A stretch of 64,000 nt of DNA. Source: Vreelandella sp042466685. Lineage in GTDB: Bacteria; Pseudomonadota; Gammaproteobacteria; Pseudomonadales; Halomonadaceae. Positions within the stretch are counted from its first letter, which is position 1; each line of letters begins with the position of its first letter. This document shows positions 52,612 to 62,410 of the stretch, in pieces. The position numbers were made by a program, and so were the translations under genes. A model generated the notes under the pieces. That model did not search any database, was not told where the DNA came from, and was given only the letters and a program-made list of their open reading frames with translations. The stretch lies in contig NZ_CP170448.1 of NCBI RefSeq assembly GCF_042466685.1, forward strand, positions 930,001 through 994,000. Direction: 5' to 3'.

Positions 52612-53627
52612 CAGTAGTTCTTCCTCAAATCTAACCCCGCATACATCTCGGCGACTTCGTCGGCGTAGCCGTTAAACATCAAGGTATCGATGGTGTTGGG
52701 GTTGAACAGGCTGTTAGGCAGGCGCCGCTCGGTGGCTTGGCTCCAGCGGGGGTGGTCTACCTCTGGGTTAACGTTGGCATAAAAGCCGTACTCATCGGCG
52801 GCAATCTGCTGCCAGGAGTTGACCGGCTGCTCTTCTACCAGCGAGATGCGCACAATCGATTTGATACTCTTGAAGCCGTACTTCCAGGGCACTACCAGCC
52901 GTAGGGGCGCGCCATTTTGGTTAGGTAGTTCGCGGCCATACATGCCCATGGCCAGCAGCGTTAGCGGGTGCATGGCTTCATCCAGGCGCAAGCCTTCCAC
53001 GTAGGGCCAGTCGATGATTGAGAAAGAGGAGCGCTGGCCACGCATCTGATCCGGGTCTACCAGGGTTTCAAAGCGTACGTACTTGGCTTTGCTGGTGGGG
53101 TCGGCGCGCTTGATGATTTCCGCCAGCGGAATGCCCAGCCAGGGGATGACCATCGACCACGCCTCGACGCAGCGCAGGCGGTAAATGCGCTCTTCAAACT
53201 GCGAAGGCTTGACGAAGTCCTCTAGGGCAAAACGCCCACCGTTATTGACTTCGCCATCGACTACCACACTCCATGGCTCTGTTTGTAGGCTACCCGCATG
53301 GCGGGCGGGGTCGCCCTTGTCAGTGCCGAACTCGAAAAAGTTGTTGTAGCCACTGGCGTCATCAAAGGGGGCGATTTTATCTTTGTCTGGATCGCTAGGG
53401 GTAATGGCCCGCCATTGGGTCTCGCTGATTTTCTCCTTTAACCAGGCTGGCGCATCGCCTTCAGGCACGTCCGAGTAGTCGGCGTTGGCACGGGCGTGAC
53501 CGGATAGGGCAAGCCCGGCACCTAGGCCTGCCACACCGCCCATAAAGCGCCGCCGGGAGAGGTAGATAGATTCCGGCGTGACATCGGATTCGTGTAAATC
53601 ACTCGGTTTGGCAATCTTTATTAGCAT
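52611..53627 (-). CDS. msrP: MsrP, Tat-exported molybdopterin methionine-sulfoxide reductase
   Basis: The 338-aa product repairs oxidised methionine in periplasmic proteins. It has a Tat signal (S-R-R-R-F-M-G-G near 24-31, hydrophobic to A-R-A) and the sulfite-oxidase-fold Mo-cofactor Cys in R-C-V-E-A-W-S. Coupled to msrQ. Confidence 0.96.
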   Translation of the reverse strand: MLIKIAKPSDLHESDVTPESIYLSRRRFMGGVAGLGAGLALSGHARANADYSDVPEGDAPAWLKEKISETQWRAITPSDPDKDKIAPFDDASGYNNFFEFGTDKGDPARHAGSLQTEPWSVVVDGEVNNGGRFALEDFVKPSQFEERIYRLRCVEAWSMVIPWLGIPLAEIIKRADPTSKAKYVRFETLVDPDQMRGQRSSFSIIDWPYVEGLRLDEAMHPLTLLAMGMYGRELPNQNGAPLRLVVPWKYGFKSIKSIVRISLVEEQPVNSWQQIAADEYGFYANVNPEVDHPRWSQATERRLPNSLFNPNTIDTLMFNGYADEVAEMYAGLDLRKNY

Positions 53628-53801
53628 TGGGTGTCTCCACTAAGGCCTTTGTGGGTAGCATATGGGTGAATGCAGCATTCGATATTAATGGGTGTAGTAA
53701 GTTCGCCAAAACTTACACAAAACCCTTACGTTTTAAATTGAGCCGGTCGGGGTAGCTTGATTGCCCCTTAGGTGAACTGTTGATAAGGAGTTCGTGTTCA
53801 G

Positions 53802-55457
53802 ATGATCGAAGCCCGGGGATTGACCCGTATTCCTCTGCGTAATGCCGTCTTTGTTGCCTGCCTGATTCTGCTGTTGGTTTCGCTGGTGGGGGTGGTGTTC
53901 TCTTTAGCATGGCTTTGGGGCGTGGCGATCTTTGGCATGCTGGCTGGGCTGGGGCTTTATGATCTACGTCAAACGCGGCGAACTGTGAGCCGTAACTATC
54001 CTGTTCTGGCCCATTTTCGCTATGTTCTCGAGTCTATTGGGCCGGAAATACGCCAGTATTTTATTCAGTCCGATCTTGACGAACGTCCATTTTCCCGTGA
54101 GCAGCGTGCCGTTGTATATCAGCGTTCTAAAAATGAGAGCGATAAAAAGCCTTTTGGCTCGCTACTGGATATGTATCAGCCGGGGCATGAGTGGATCAAC
54201 CATTCGCTCCTCCCTTACGCTATTGAAAACGCGGACTTCCGTGTGCACGTTGGCGGCAGTCATTGCAGTCAACCTTACCTGGCAAGCGTACTGAATATTT
54301 CTGCGATGAGCTTTGGTTCGCTTTCGAGCAACGCCATTGAAGCGCTTAATGCAGGGGCGTGTAAGGGTGGTTTCTATCACGACACTGGGGAGGGGTCGAT
54401 CTCCCGCTACCATCGCAGGCACGGTGGTGATTTGGTCTGGGAAATAGGCTCTGGCTACTTTGGCTGCCGTCACGACGATGGCTCGTTTAACGAGGAGCGC
54501 TTTGCCGCCAACGCCTGTGACGATCAGGTGAAGATGATCGAAATCAAGCTTTCCCAGGGCGCTAAACCGGGTCATGGCGGCATACTGCCAGCGGCCAAGG
54601 TAACTGCCGAAATTGCCGAAGCGCGGGAAGTGCCCATGGGGCAGGATGTCATTTCCCCTGCTGCTCACTCGGCCTTTTCGACGCCGTTGGAGTTGATGGG
54701 TTTTATTGCCCGCCTGCGTTCACTTTCGGGTGGTAAACCGGTCGGCTTCAAGCTGGCGATTGGCCACCCCTGGGAGTGGTTTGCGATCGTAAAAGCCATG
54801 CTGGAAAGCGGTGAGCGGCCTGATTTTATAGTTGTGGACGGCGGCGAAGGGGGAACCGGCGCGGCGCCGCTGGAGTTTATTAATCGTATGGGGGTGCCGT
54901 TAACCGAAGCCGTTACGCTGGTGCATAACACCCTGGTGGGAGTCGGGCTACGCGAGGAGATTCGTATTGGTGCGGCGGGCAAAATCATGTCCGGTTTTCA
55001 CATCGCCCGAACCCTGGCGCTAGGGGCGGATTGGTGCAATTCGGCCAGGGGGTTTATGTTTTCACTGGGCTGTATTCAGGCACTTAACTGCCACTCCGAC
55101 AAATGCCCCAGCGGCGTAGCTACGCAAGACCCCAATCGCAGCCGCCATTTGGATATTGCCGATAAAACATCGCGGGTCTACCACTTCCACCGTAATACCT
55201 TAAAAGCGCTGGCGGAAATGCTGGGCGCCGCAGGCCTCAGCCATCCTAGTGAACTGGGGCCTGAGCACATTATCCGACGTGTCTCGGAAAACGAGATTCA
55301 GTCCTACGATCAGATATTCACTTTCTTAAAACCCAATGAACTGCTCAATGCAAAGTGCGAGCACACGGTATTCAAGCACTATTGGGAAAATGCCCGAGCC
55401 GACTCCTTCCAGCCGCCTGCGCAGATTGCTCGGCTGCGCTTTACTAAGTTGGAGTGA
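53802..55457 (+). CDS. FMN-binding glutamate-synthase-like membrane protein
   Basis: The 551-aa product has two N-terminal membrane helices (residues ~12-58) then the FMN-binding synthase domain of GltB: K-P-G-H-G-G-I-L-P, V-D-G-G-E-G-G-T-G-A-A and the 3Fe-4S ligand run C-I-Q-A-L-N-C-H-S-D-K-C-P. It lacks the glutaminase domain and so is not a complete glutamate synthase. Family members occur alone in many proteobacteria; the substrate is unknown. Confidence 0.92.
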   Translation: MIEARGLTRIPLRNAVFVACLILLLVSLVGVVFSLAWLWGVAIFGMLAGLGLYDLRQTRRTVSRNYPVLAHFRYVLESIGPEIRQYFIQSDLDERPFSREQRAVVYQRSKNESDKKPFGSLLDMYQPGHEWINHSLLPYAIENADFRVHVGGSHCSQPYLASVLNISAMSFGSLSSNAIEALNAGACKGGFYHDTGEGSISRYHRRHGGDLVWEIGSGYFGCRHDDGSFNEERFAANACDDQVKMIEIKLSQGAKPGHGGILPAAKVTAEIAEAREVPMGQDVISPAAHSAFSTPLELMGFIARLRSLSGGKPVGFKLAIGHPWEWFAIVKAMLESGERPDFIVVDGGEGGTGAAPLEFINRMGVPLTEAVTLVHNTLVGVGLREEIRIGAAGKIMSGFHIARTLALGADWCNSARGFMFSLGCIQALNCHSDKCPSGVATQDPNRSRHLDIADKTSRVYHFHRNTLKALAEMLGAAGLSHPSELGPEHIIRRVSENEIQSYDQIFTFLKPNELLNAKCEHTVFKHYWENARADSFQPPAQIARLRFTKLE

Positions 55458-55515
55458 TTGTGGCGCTTAGCCTAGATTCCTGTGTTTCCACTGCGCTGTT
55501 TAGAATGGAGCCCCC

Positions 55516-56490
55516 ATGGCCTCTACCCGCTGTGAACTGATATTACTGATTGAGCAGGGAGTGATACCGCCTGAACAGATGACGCGCGCAGTGCAAGCGT
55601 CTGGGTTACACCCTTCTCCCCGCGCCTGGGCGGTGTTTATTGATCGCCTGCTGCTGTGGCTAGGCGGCTTGGCGCTGGTCTTCGCGGTGCTGTTTTTCGT
55701 GGCTTACAACTGGGCAGAAATGGGGCGCTGGCTGCGCTTTGGGATGGTGCAGGCAGCAATGGTGTTGGCGGTGGGCATCGCTGTTTGGAGCAAAGCCACT
55801 CCTACGGTTAAGCGGGTAGCACTAACGACTGCTTCGCTGCTGGTAGGCGTTCTGCTGGCGCTATTTGGGCAGGCCTACCAAACCGGTGCCGATCCTTGGC
55901 AACTGTTTTTTAGCTGGGCGGTGCTGACGCTGCCCTGGGTATGTGTGGCGCGCTTTGAGCTGCTCTGGGTGCTGTGGCTGGGGTTACTTAATCTGGCTAT
56001 TGGGCTCTATTTTCGTACCTGGGGAGGGCCCTTTGGCGTTTTGGCCAGTAGTGAGGCCGCGCAGTGGGGGCTCTTTATACTCAACACCCTGGTCTTGGCA
56101 GCCTGGGAGTGGGGCGCCCGTTTCCAGAACTGGCCACGGCAGTGGGCGTTACGCTTGTTGGCGCTAGGCAGTGGAGTGCCGATAACGCTGTTAATGATGA
56201 CGCTGATCGTCGATTCAGGCCTCTCGTGGTCGCCAGTGCTGGCGGCTTACCCGCTCTGGCTGGCCGCGCTATATGGCATTTACCGCTACTGGCGGCCTGA
56301 TCTGTTTATGATCGCAGGGGGCTGTATTTCGCTGTTAACAGTGGCCACGCTACTGCTTGCTAGGCTGTTGCTCTGGGAGGGTGATTGGCAGGAGGGAAGT
56401 CTGATGCTGATCGCCATCGCGGTGCTGGCTATGGGCGCGGGAGCGGTGGTTTGGCTGAAGCGGCTGCATCAGGAGATGTTCCAGTCATGA
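55516..56490 (+). CDS. DUF2157 membrane protein
   Basis: The 324-aa product begins with a short soluble region (E-L-I-L-L-I-E-Q-G-V-I-P-P-E-Q) and has about nine membrane helices, as in DUF2157. It is first of a three-gene, ATGA-coupled operon with DUF4401 and GDYXXLXY proteins, a recurring trio of unknown function. Confidence 0.88.
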   Translation: MASTRCELILLIEQGVIPPEQMTRAVQASGLHPSPRAWAVFIDRLLLWLGGLALVFAVLFFVAYNWAEMGRWLRFGMVQAAMVLAVGIAVWSKATPTVKRVALTTASLLVGVLLALFGQAYQTGADPWQLFFSWAVLTLPWVCVARFELLWVLWLGLLNLAIGLYFRTWGGPFGVLASSEAAQWGLFILNTLVLAAWEWGARFQNWPRQWALRLLALGSGVPITLLMMTLIVDSGLSWSPVLAAYPLWLAALYGIYRYWRPDLFMIAGGCISLLTVATLLLARLLLWEGDWQEGSLMLIAIAVLAMGAGAVVWLKRLHQEMFQS

Positions 56491-57569
56491 ACAGCATTAA
56501 TGATTTAAAAGCCAGGCTGAGCCAAGTGGGTATTGCTTTACACGAGCCAGCAACCCCTGCACCGCTGGAAACACCCTGGTTTGTGCGCGTGCTGCAGGCG
56601 TTTGCTGGCTGGCTGGCGGCGCTGTTTCTACTCGGCTTTATCGCCATGGGCGTGGTGTTCGTGGTGGAGAGCCCGGCAGGATCGTTAGGTCTGGGGATGG
56701 CGATGATCGGCGCGGCTTATGGGCTATTTCGCAAAGCTCGCAGTGATGTGCTTGAACACTTGGCGCTGGCGGTGAGCCTGGCTGGTCAATTGCTAGTGGC
56801 TTGGGCAGCGATAGAGTTCTGGAGTGAATCCACTTATCCACTTTGGTCACTGCTAGGATGGTCACTATTTGGCTTGCAGGCTTTACTGGCACTGGTAATG
56901 CCGAGCCTCCTTCACCGCACGTTTTCCACCTGTGTCGCCAGCTTGGCGCTTTATATGGCGCTAGCGATGAGCGCGATGGCGTTATTGGCGAGTGGGCTCG
57001 TGCTGTTGGCGCTGACGCTACTCTGGCTAAATGAGTTTCGTTGGCCTGGGCGTATTCGGGTCGTACAGGCATGGGGCTATGGTTTGTTATTAGGCCTGTT
57101 GGTGATGCAAGGATTGGCGCATAGCGGCCAGCCGTTAGTCTTCTGGTTTGACGCCCATAGCGCCTGGGGCCTGGCATGGTTGGCCCCTTGGTTGAACGCC
57201 GTGCTGGTAGCGCTCTCTCTGGCGCTGCTGCTGTATAAAGTTGCGCAATCCAAACCTCATTGGGCTTTCTATCTAAGCCCGATCGCGTTGCTGTTGTTCA
57301 GTTTCTATGTGCCTGGCGTGGGGCAGGGTCTGGTCGTTGTTTTGTTAGGGTTTGCGATAGGCCATCGTCTAGTGATGGGCCTTGGGGTATTTTCGCTGCT
57401 GGTGGGCATTGGCAGCTATTACTACTGGCTCGACGCGACGCTATTAACCAAGGCGCTAACCCTGCTGGTTATCGGTGGCGTGCTGCTCACACTACGTTTG
57501 GCGCTACACAAGTGGTTGAGTATAGAGAGAAGTATGTCGTCGCCTTCTGAGGGAGGGGGCGTTAAATGA
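56487..57569 (+). CDS. DUF4401 membrane protein
   Basis: ATG at 56487 overlaps the DUF2157 stop (ATGA) and gives 360 aa starting M-N-S-I-N-D-L-K-A-R-L. About ten hydrophobic segments follow a ~45-residue soluble N terminus. Middle gene of the trio. The frame upstream to 56385 is a shadow. Confidence 0.88.
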   Translation: MNSINDLKARLSQVGIALHEPATPAPLETPWFVRVLQAFAGWLAALFLLGFIAMGVVFVVESPAGSLGLGMAMIGAAYGLFRKARSDVLEHLALAVSLAGQLLVAWAAIEFWSESTYPLWSLLGWSLFGLQALLALVMPSLLHRTFSTCVASLALYMALAMSAMALLASGLVLLALTLLWLNEFRWPGRIRVVQAWGYGLLLGLLVMQGLAHSGQPLVFWFDAHSAWGLAWLAPWLNAVLVALSLALLLYKVAQSKPHWAFYLSPIALLLFSFYVPGVGQGLVVVLLGFAIGHRLVMGLGVFSLLVGIGSYYYWLDATLLTKALTLLVIGGVLLTLRLALHKWLSIERSMSSPSEGGGVK

Positions 57570-58102
57570 TATTGAAAGCCAAGCGCAATCGTTGGATCCT
57601 ACTCATCGCTACTGTGGTCGTGCTGGCAGTGGTGAACGGGGCTATTTGGCAGAAAGAGCGCCACCTGGCAGAGGGTGAAATCGTTTACCTGGAGCTTGCG
57701 CCAGTCGACCCGCGCTCATTGATGCAGGGCGACTATATGGCGCTGAACTTCGCGCTAGGAAACCAAATTCACAACGCACTGTTTCAACAAGATGAATCTC
57801 TGCCATTAACCAACAAAGCAAGCAACGGCTACGTAGTTGTGCGCTTGGATGAACAGCGTATCGCCCACTTTCAGCGCTTGGATGGTGGTGCCTCGTTAGC
57901 AGACAATGAACGTCAATTGCGCTACCGGCTGCGCAGCGGTCAGGTACGCTTCGCCACCGATGCGTTCTTCTTCCAGGAGGGCCACGGCGAGCGCTACGAG
58001 GCTGCCCGCTACGGGCAGTTTAGGGTGAATGACCAGGGCGAGCCGCTGTTGGTTGCTTTATACGATGATGAGCTTAACCGGTTAGGCGAAATAACTAAGT
58101 GA
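57566..58102 (+). CDS. GDYXXLXY-domain membrane-anchored protein
   Basis: The 178-aa product has an N-terminal anchor (W-I-L-L-I-A-T-V-V-V-L-A-V-V) and the family motif, here G-D-Y-M-A-L-N-F at about 55-62. The rest should be periplasmic. ATGA-coupled to the DUF4401 gene; last of the operon. Confidence 0.9.
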   Translation: MILKAKRNRWILLIATVVVLAVVNGAIWQKERHLAEGEIVYLELAPVDPRSLMQGDYMALNFALGNQIHNALFQQDESLPLTNKASNGYVVVRLDEQRIAHFQRLDGGASLADNERQLRYRLRSGQVRFATDAFFFQEGHGERYEAARYGQFRVNDQGEPLLVALYDDELNRLGEITK

Positions 58103-58245
58103 TGCCCGCCTTAACGCCCCTACGCCTTGCACCTTCAAGCAAGGTAGGCTGTACTTTGTCCTCCCACTGACACGGATTGCCCAGTAATAACGCTGGGTTG
58201 GCTCGGCGACGGAGCTGTCGGTGGTTAGCAAATTGGCCCACTTAA

Positions 58246-59988
58246 ATGAATAAGGCATATATGAAAGCACAAGGCTCGTGGCTCGTATGGGGTGTGTTGG
58301 TGCTGGTACTCACCTTTTCCAGCCTATGCGCGGCGCAAACTCAAGGAGGAGAGAGCGAGGACAGTCGGTGGTTTACGGTTGACTCGCTCAATACAGGGCT
58401 TGGCGAGGCTCCTGAAGAGGCCGTCCGGGTAACACCAAGGGAGTCGATCAGGAGTTTTCTGGAGCTGACGGGGCAGGAGGAGTATGAGGCCGCTGCCCAT
58501 ATGCTCAACCTTGCCGAATTCCCAGCAGGCGAGCAGCGCGAGCAGGGGAGTGAGCTAGCTCGACAACTGGCAGAGATTTTCCAACGCGGTGAGTGGCTGA
58601 GTGTTTCTGATCTGCCCGGCCGGGAAGATGCGGTGATTGAAGAGTCTTCGGGTGAAAATCCGCGCGTCGGTGAGACACGTCGTAATATCGAAGTGTCGTC
58701 CTTAAAAGCCGATGGGGAAACCTACGATATTCGGCTGGGCCGTTACCGCGTCGGTGAACAAGAGCCAGTCTGGCTAATCATGCCGATCAGCGTGTCATAC
58801 ATTCCCGTGCTTTATGAACAATACGGCCCCTCGATGCTGGAAAGCTATATCCCCAAGCGTCTCCAGGGGTCATTTGGCATCTTGAAGATTTGGGAGTGGA
58901 TTGCTATTCCACTTTTCTTGATCTTCGTTGGCATGGTTGGGTGGGCGATTCACCGTTTGATTGGTTTGATATCGAAATGGCTGCCTTCAGGGATATCGAG
59001 CATTTTTGCCAGTCAAATCGGTACCCCCGCCGCGCTTATTGCGATGTCTCTAGCCACCCAAATGTTGCTGGATTATGTGGTGTCGTTTTCGGCCGTGGCC
59101 ACGACCACTTTCCGGGTACTATTGATCACTGTTTTGGCTTGGGCTGTCGGCACGATTTCATTGCGTTTGGTGGATACCATCATGCTGCGTTTGACGCGGC
59201 GTATTGTCGGCGAAATCGATGATACCAAGCCCCGAGACCAGCGTAGGCTGCTGACCTCCCTATATGCGCTGCGACGTCTTATTATTTTGATCACCGTGAC
59301 CGGTGTTTCCATCTACATTCTTGGGCAAATTCAGCTCTTTGAATCACTTGGCTTATCCATCCTGGCTTCTGCCAGTGTATTAGCGGTACTAGTAGGTGTT
59401 GCGGGCCAGGCGGTATTGGGCAATATTTTGGCGTCGTTTCAACTATCGTTTGCCAAGCCCATTCGTATTGGCGATCTGGTGATTTTTGAAGATCAATGGT
59501 GCTACGTAGAAGGCATCTTTTATACCTTCATTCGCTTAAGAACCTGGGACGAGCGGCGTTTGATCGTGCCCGTCACGTACTTTACGTCCAAGCCGTTCGA
59601 GAATCTGTCGGTCAAGAGTACCAAGATGTACCGATTCCTGGAGATGAGCCTACATTTGAGCGCCGATATTGGCATAGTAAGGGATAAGTTTATTGAGTTT
59701 GCCAAAGAAGAAGATAGCGTTATAGAGCACCACAAATTGCTGTGCTACGTGACCGCGCAAACGGGTACCGCACAAACCGTCTCTTGTTACCTAATGACCT
59801 CAGACCCAATGGCGGGCTGGGCGGCCGAAATGAGTGTAAGAGAAAAACTGTTGGCCTTTATTCGCGATAACCATCCCGAGTGGTGGCCAAGAGAGATCGT
59901 GGTCATCAGTCACAACGATATCGCCCGTGGGGCGCAAGGTAAGCACTCTTCCGGCACGGATAGTGCTGAGGTAAAACCATCGGAATAA
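58246..59988 (+). CDS. Large MscS-family mechanosensitive channel
   Basis: The 580-aa product has a signal peptide, a periplasmic domain (~25-205), four or five membrane helices and the MscS pore/beta domain (A-G-Q-A-V-L-G-N-I-L-A-S-F-Q, then R-I-G-D-L-V). Such channels release solutes on osmotic down-shock. An alternative start at 58261 would shorten the signal peptide by 5 residues. Confidence 0.93.
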   Translation: MNKAYMKAQGSWLVWGVLVLVLTFSSLCAAQTQGGESEDSRWFTVDSLNTGLGEAPEEAVRVTPRESIRSFLELTGQEEYEAAAHMLNLAEFPAGEQREQGSELARQLAEIFQRGEWLSVSDLPGREDAVIEESSGENPRVGETRRNIEVSSLKADGETYDIRLGRYRVGEQEPVWLIMPISVSYIPVLYEQYGPSMLESYIPKRLQGSFGILKIWEWIAIPLFLIFVGMVGWAIHRLIGLISKWLPSGISSIFASQIGTPAALIAMSLATQMLLDYVVSFSAVATTTFRVLLITVLAWAVGTISLRLVDTIMLRLTRRIVGEIDDTKPRDQRRLLTSLYALRRLIILITVTGVSIYILGQIQLFESLGLSILASASVLAVLVGVAGQAVLGNILASFQLSFAKPIRIGDLVIFEDQWCYVEGIFYTFIRLRTWDERRLIVPVTYFTSKPFENLSVKSTKMYRFLEMSLHLSADIGIVRDKFIEFAKEEDSVIEHHKLLCYVTAQTGTAQTVSCYLMTSDPMAGWAAEMSVREKLLAFIRDNHPEWWPREIVVISHNDIARGAQGKHSSGTDSAEVKPSE

Positions 59989-60045
59989 AATACTGCTATG
60001 CAGCGTCAGACGGCGCTGCTTTCTCGTAAATAACAATAAAGAGGA

Positions 60046-60243
60046 GTGACTACGCACGCGCTCGTTGAACAAGCGACTGGGCACTGGGTTTATCTTGCCC
60101 CTCTTCTTAGCGACCCATACACAGAAGCTGAATACGATGTCCAGGTTGAAGCACTGGATGAAATTCTTGATCTCGTCGGCGAAGATGAGTCCCAACCCCT
60201 TGCCAGCTTGGCGAGTAGCTTTGGCGGGCACGGCACTAAATGA
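60046..60243 (+). pseudogene. Truncated HigA-like antitoxin
   Basis: GTG at 60046 follows GAGGA and opens M-T-T-H-A-L-V-E-Q-A-T-G-H-W-V-Y-L-A-P-L-L, then E-A-E-Y-D...D-E-I-L-D-L-V-G-E-D-E-S-Q-P-L-A-S-L-A-S. That matches the N terminus of HigA-type antitoxins with an N-terminal extension. At residue ~57 the match stops and the frame ends after G-G-H-G-T-K, before the helix-turn-helix. No HigB toxin gene precedes it. Remnant of a type II toxin-antitoxin module. Confidence 0.65.
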
Positions 60244-60348
60244 AACCATTTGCTTGACCACCTAGATAAATAGGAAAATTGTGCTCAGTGAGTGAATGAG
60301 GAACTTTTTTGCTATTATTGATGAAAATCCATCTCTCAGAGGTGCGCC

Positions 60349-60720
60349 ATGCCAACCCTTACTCAAACAAAGCCCACCCCGGAAATGGTGCTAGCTAAAG
60401 CAGTTTTGCGTGCTGCTGAGCAATTGGGGTTATCGCAGTCTGATTTGGCAGAGGTGCTAGGCGTACACCGCACGACTATTACCCAACTTAAAAAAAGCCT
60501 GAAGCTTGACCCGAACTCTAAGCAGGGTGAACTAGCTCTGCTGCTTATTCGCTTGGCTCGAGCATTATTCGCTCTTACCGGAGGCGACCAAGCATGGATT
60601 AAGCATTTTATGCGAACATCCAACCGTGTTACTGGTGGCATCCCGGCCGAGCAGGTAACACGGTTGGAGGGGCTGTTTGCGGTACTGAGATTCGTGGATG
60701 GTATGCGGGGTAAAGTGTGA
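60349..60720 (+). CDS. Xre/MbcA/ParS-type antitoxin
   Basis: The 123-aa product has an Xre-like N-terminal domain (L-G-L-S-Q-S-D-L-A-E-V-L-G-V-H-R-T-T-I) and the C-terminal toxin-binding domain with the N-x-x-x-G-G-I-P pattern (S-N-R-V-T-G-G-I-P). Its stop overlaps the toxin start (GTGA), the normal layout of MbcTA/ResXre modules. It should neutralise the RES toxin and repress the operon. Confidence 0.92.
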   Translation: MPTLTQTKPTPEMVLAKAVLRAAEQLGLSQSDLAEVLGVHRTTITQLKKSLKLDPNSKQGELALLLIRLARALFALTGGDQAWIKHFMRTSNRVTGGIPAEQVTRLEGLFAVLRFVDGMRGKV

Positions 60721-61466
60721 GTGTGTGGGAAGCCTGTGGCGGCGAGCGAAATATTGAGCCTATTTCCGGAACCCTTTATCGACTGGTGGAAAGTCAGGAG
60801 CAAGTCGCAACGCTTAGCTATGTCGACACATTAGAAGAGCAGGAGATGCTTGAAGCACTGCTTGAAACTGCTAAACCACCTTACCCTGAACAGGAGCGAG
60901 ACCTGCACTATCTTCTAAAAACCCCTTTTCGGTATCCCCCTCTCAAATGGGGGGCACGTTTTGGCCGTGTGTTTGAGCCAAGTATTTTCTACGGTGGTAA
61001 GGGCATTGCTACCACTCTCGCTGAATCTGCCTACTACCGACTGGTTTTCTGGTACTCCATGGAAGGTGAGCCCGTTACCGCCTCGCTGCGCTCAGAGCAC
61101 ACACTCTTTTCTGTAGACTATGCCGCTAAACGGGGAGTGAGGCTATACGCAGGCTCCTTTGTCGACCACCTTGCGATACTGAAACATCCAGTTGATTACG
61201 CCCCCTGTCAGCAATTGGGTAGCGCAATGCGTGGGGCAGGCGTTGAGGCGTTTGAGTACGCCTCCGCAAGAGATGTTCAGGGTGGTGCGTGCGTGGGCTT
61301 GTTTACACCTGAAGTGTTCGAACAGCATGAGCCAACCGACATGCGTCCATGGCTTTGCGTAACCAATGCCGATCAAGTGTCGTTCAAATGCAAAGATGCA
61401 CTTGGTGTGTATACCTACTATCTCAATGACTTTCTGTATAACGGTGTGTTGCCGCTTCCTGCTTAG
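60717..61466 (+). CDS. RES-domain toxin (NAD+ phosphorylase/glycohydrolase family)
   Basis: The 249-aa product has the RES-fold residues: Arg in G-T-L-Y-R-L-V-E, Glu in T-L-A-E-S-A-Y-Y-R, and a downstream Ser. RES toxins destroy NAD+ and arrest growth. It is longer than many RES toxins (about 150-230 aa), with a ~50-residue C-terminal region after the core. GTG start coupled to the antitoxin gene. Confidence 0.92.
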   Translation: MSVWEACGGERNIEPISGTLYRLVESQEQVATLSYVDTLEEQEMLEALLETAKPPYPEQERDLHYLLKTPFRYPPLKWGARFGRVFEPSIFYGGKGIATTLAESAYYRLVFWYSMEGEPVTASLRSEHTLFSVDYAAKRGVRLYAGSFVDHLAILKHPVDYAPCQQLGSAMRGAGVEAFEYASARDVQGGACVGLFTPEVFEQHEPTDMRPWLCVTNADQVSFKCKDALGVYTYYLNDFLYNGVLPLPA

Positions 61467-61551
61467 ATGACAAGATTGGCACTTGTTGATGATTAACACA
61501 TTGTTGGTAGAAAGAGTTATGACAAAAAAACGCGAAGGAGTGGTTGCCTAA

Positions 61552-62307
61552 ATGCCATTAAATATCGTGCAGCGCGCACTACCCGGCTGGGGTGTCACTT
61601 ATAGTCCGCCGGGCGATGGCCCCTTTCCAGCTATTATGCTGCTGCATGGGTCTGAAGGCGCGTGGGCAGGGTGGAGCCACCGGGACGCGATGCTATTCGC
61701 AGCGCATGGTTTCCTCGCATTTCCCTATGGCTACTCAAGCGGCGGCAATGCCTGGAACGCGGGGCATATTATCGATTACCCGCTCGAACGCAGCGTGGAG
61801 GCGTTTAAAGCCCTACGAGAATTCCCGTTCGTTGATGAACAAGCAGGGCTTTATGGTCTTTCACGCGGCGCCGAGCACGCGTTATTGCTCGGCTCACTGA
61901 TGGCAAGAGATAAGATCGAAGGAGCGCCAGATGCTATCGCGGCTCATAGCCCGCCCGATGTGGTGTGCGGTGCCTTTGATGCGCGCAGCTTTCGCGATGC
62001 GGGGGATCCAGGCTGGCAAGCTTGGGATGTCAGTAAGCGCGCCTGGACATGGCGTGATAGTCACGAAGGCTTGCTGCCGACCACACAGATCGAAATTGAA
62101 CGCTACCCTGGGCCGCTGTTTCTTTCCCATGGCACGCAAGACCGAATGTGGTCGGTTGAGATGAGCAGGCGCCTGGAAAAACGCCTCATTAAGAATGGCC
62201 TCAGCCCGGAAGTGCACTACTACGAAGGCGAGGATCATATACCCAGCAGCGCTGGGCAGAATAAACATTACGAGCTGCTTCTGGAGTTCTTTTCAAAGCA
62301 CCTTTAA
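61552..62307 (+). CDS. Alpha/beta-hydrolase (dienelactone-hydrolase/BAAT-like)
   Basis: The 251-aa product has L-H-G-S-E-G near 34-39, nucleophile Ser in G-L-S-R-G-A-E, an acid in H-G-T-Q-D-R and His in G-E-D-H-I. BAAT-C-type hydrolases act on acyl-thioesters or lactones; substrate unknown. Follows the toxin gene by 85 bp. Confidence 0.85.
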   Translation: MPLNIVQRALPGWGVTYSPPGDGPFPAIMLLHGSEGAWAGWSHRDAMLFAAHGFLAFPYGYSSGGNAWNAGHIIDYPLERSVEAFKALREFPFVDEQAGLYGLSRGAEHALLLGSLMARDKIEGAPDAIAAHSPPDVVCGAFDARSFRDAGDPGWQAWDVSKRAWTWRDSHEGLLPTTQIEIERYPGPLFLSHGTQDRMWSVEMSRRLEKRLIKNGLSPEVHYYEGEDHIPSSAGQNKHYELLLEFFSKHL

Positions 62308-62410
62308 TGCCTGAGTTCATTGAACAAAGACTCAGTTTTCTCCCACCCAAAAGAAGCCCCACTTGGCTGCTAAGAGGGGCACACTGGCATAGTGTTTCTG
62401 TTCTTTAGCG

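Noticed and set aside
62356..62382. Terminator between the hydrolase and the Aas-like gene
   Set aside because: GCCCC and GGGGC can pair only across a loop of about 16 nt, with no T-run; too weak to call.
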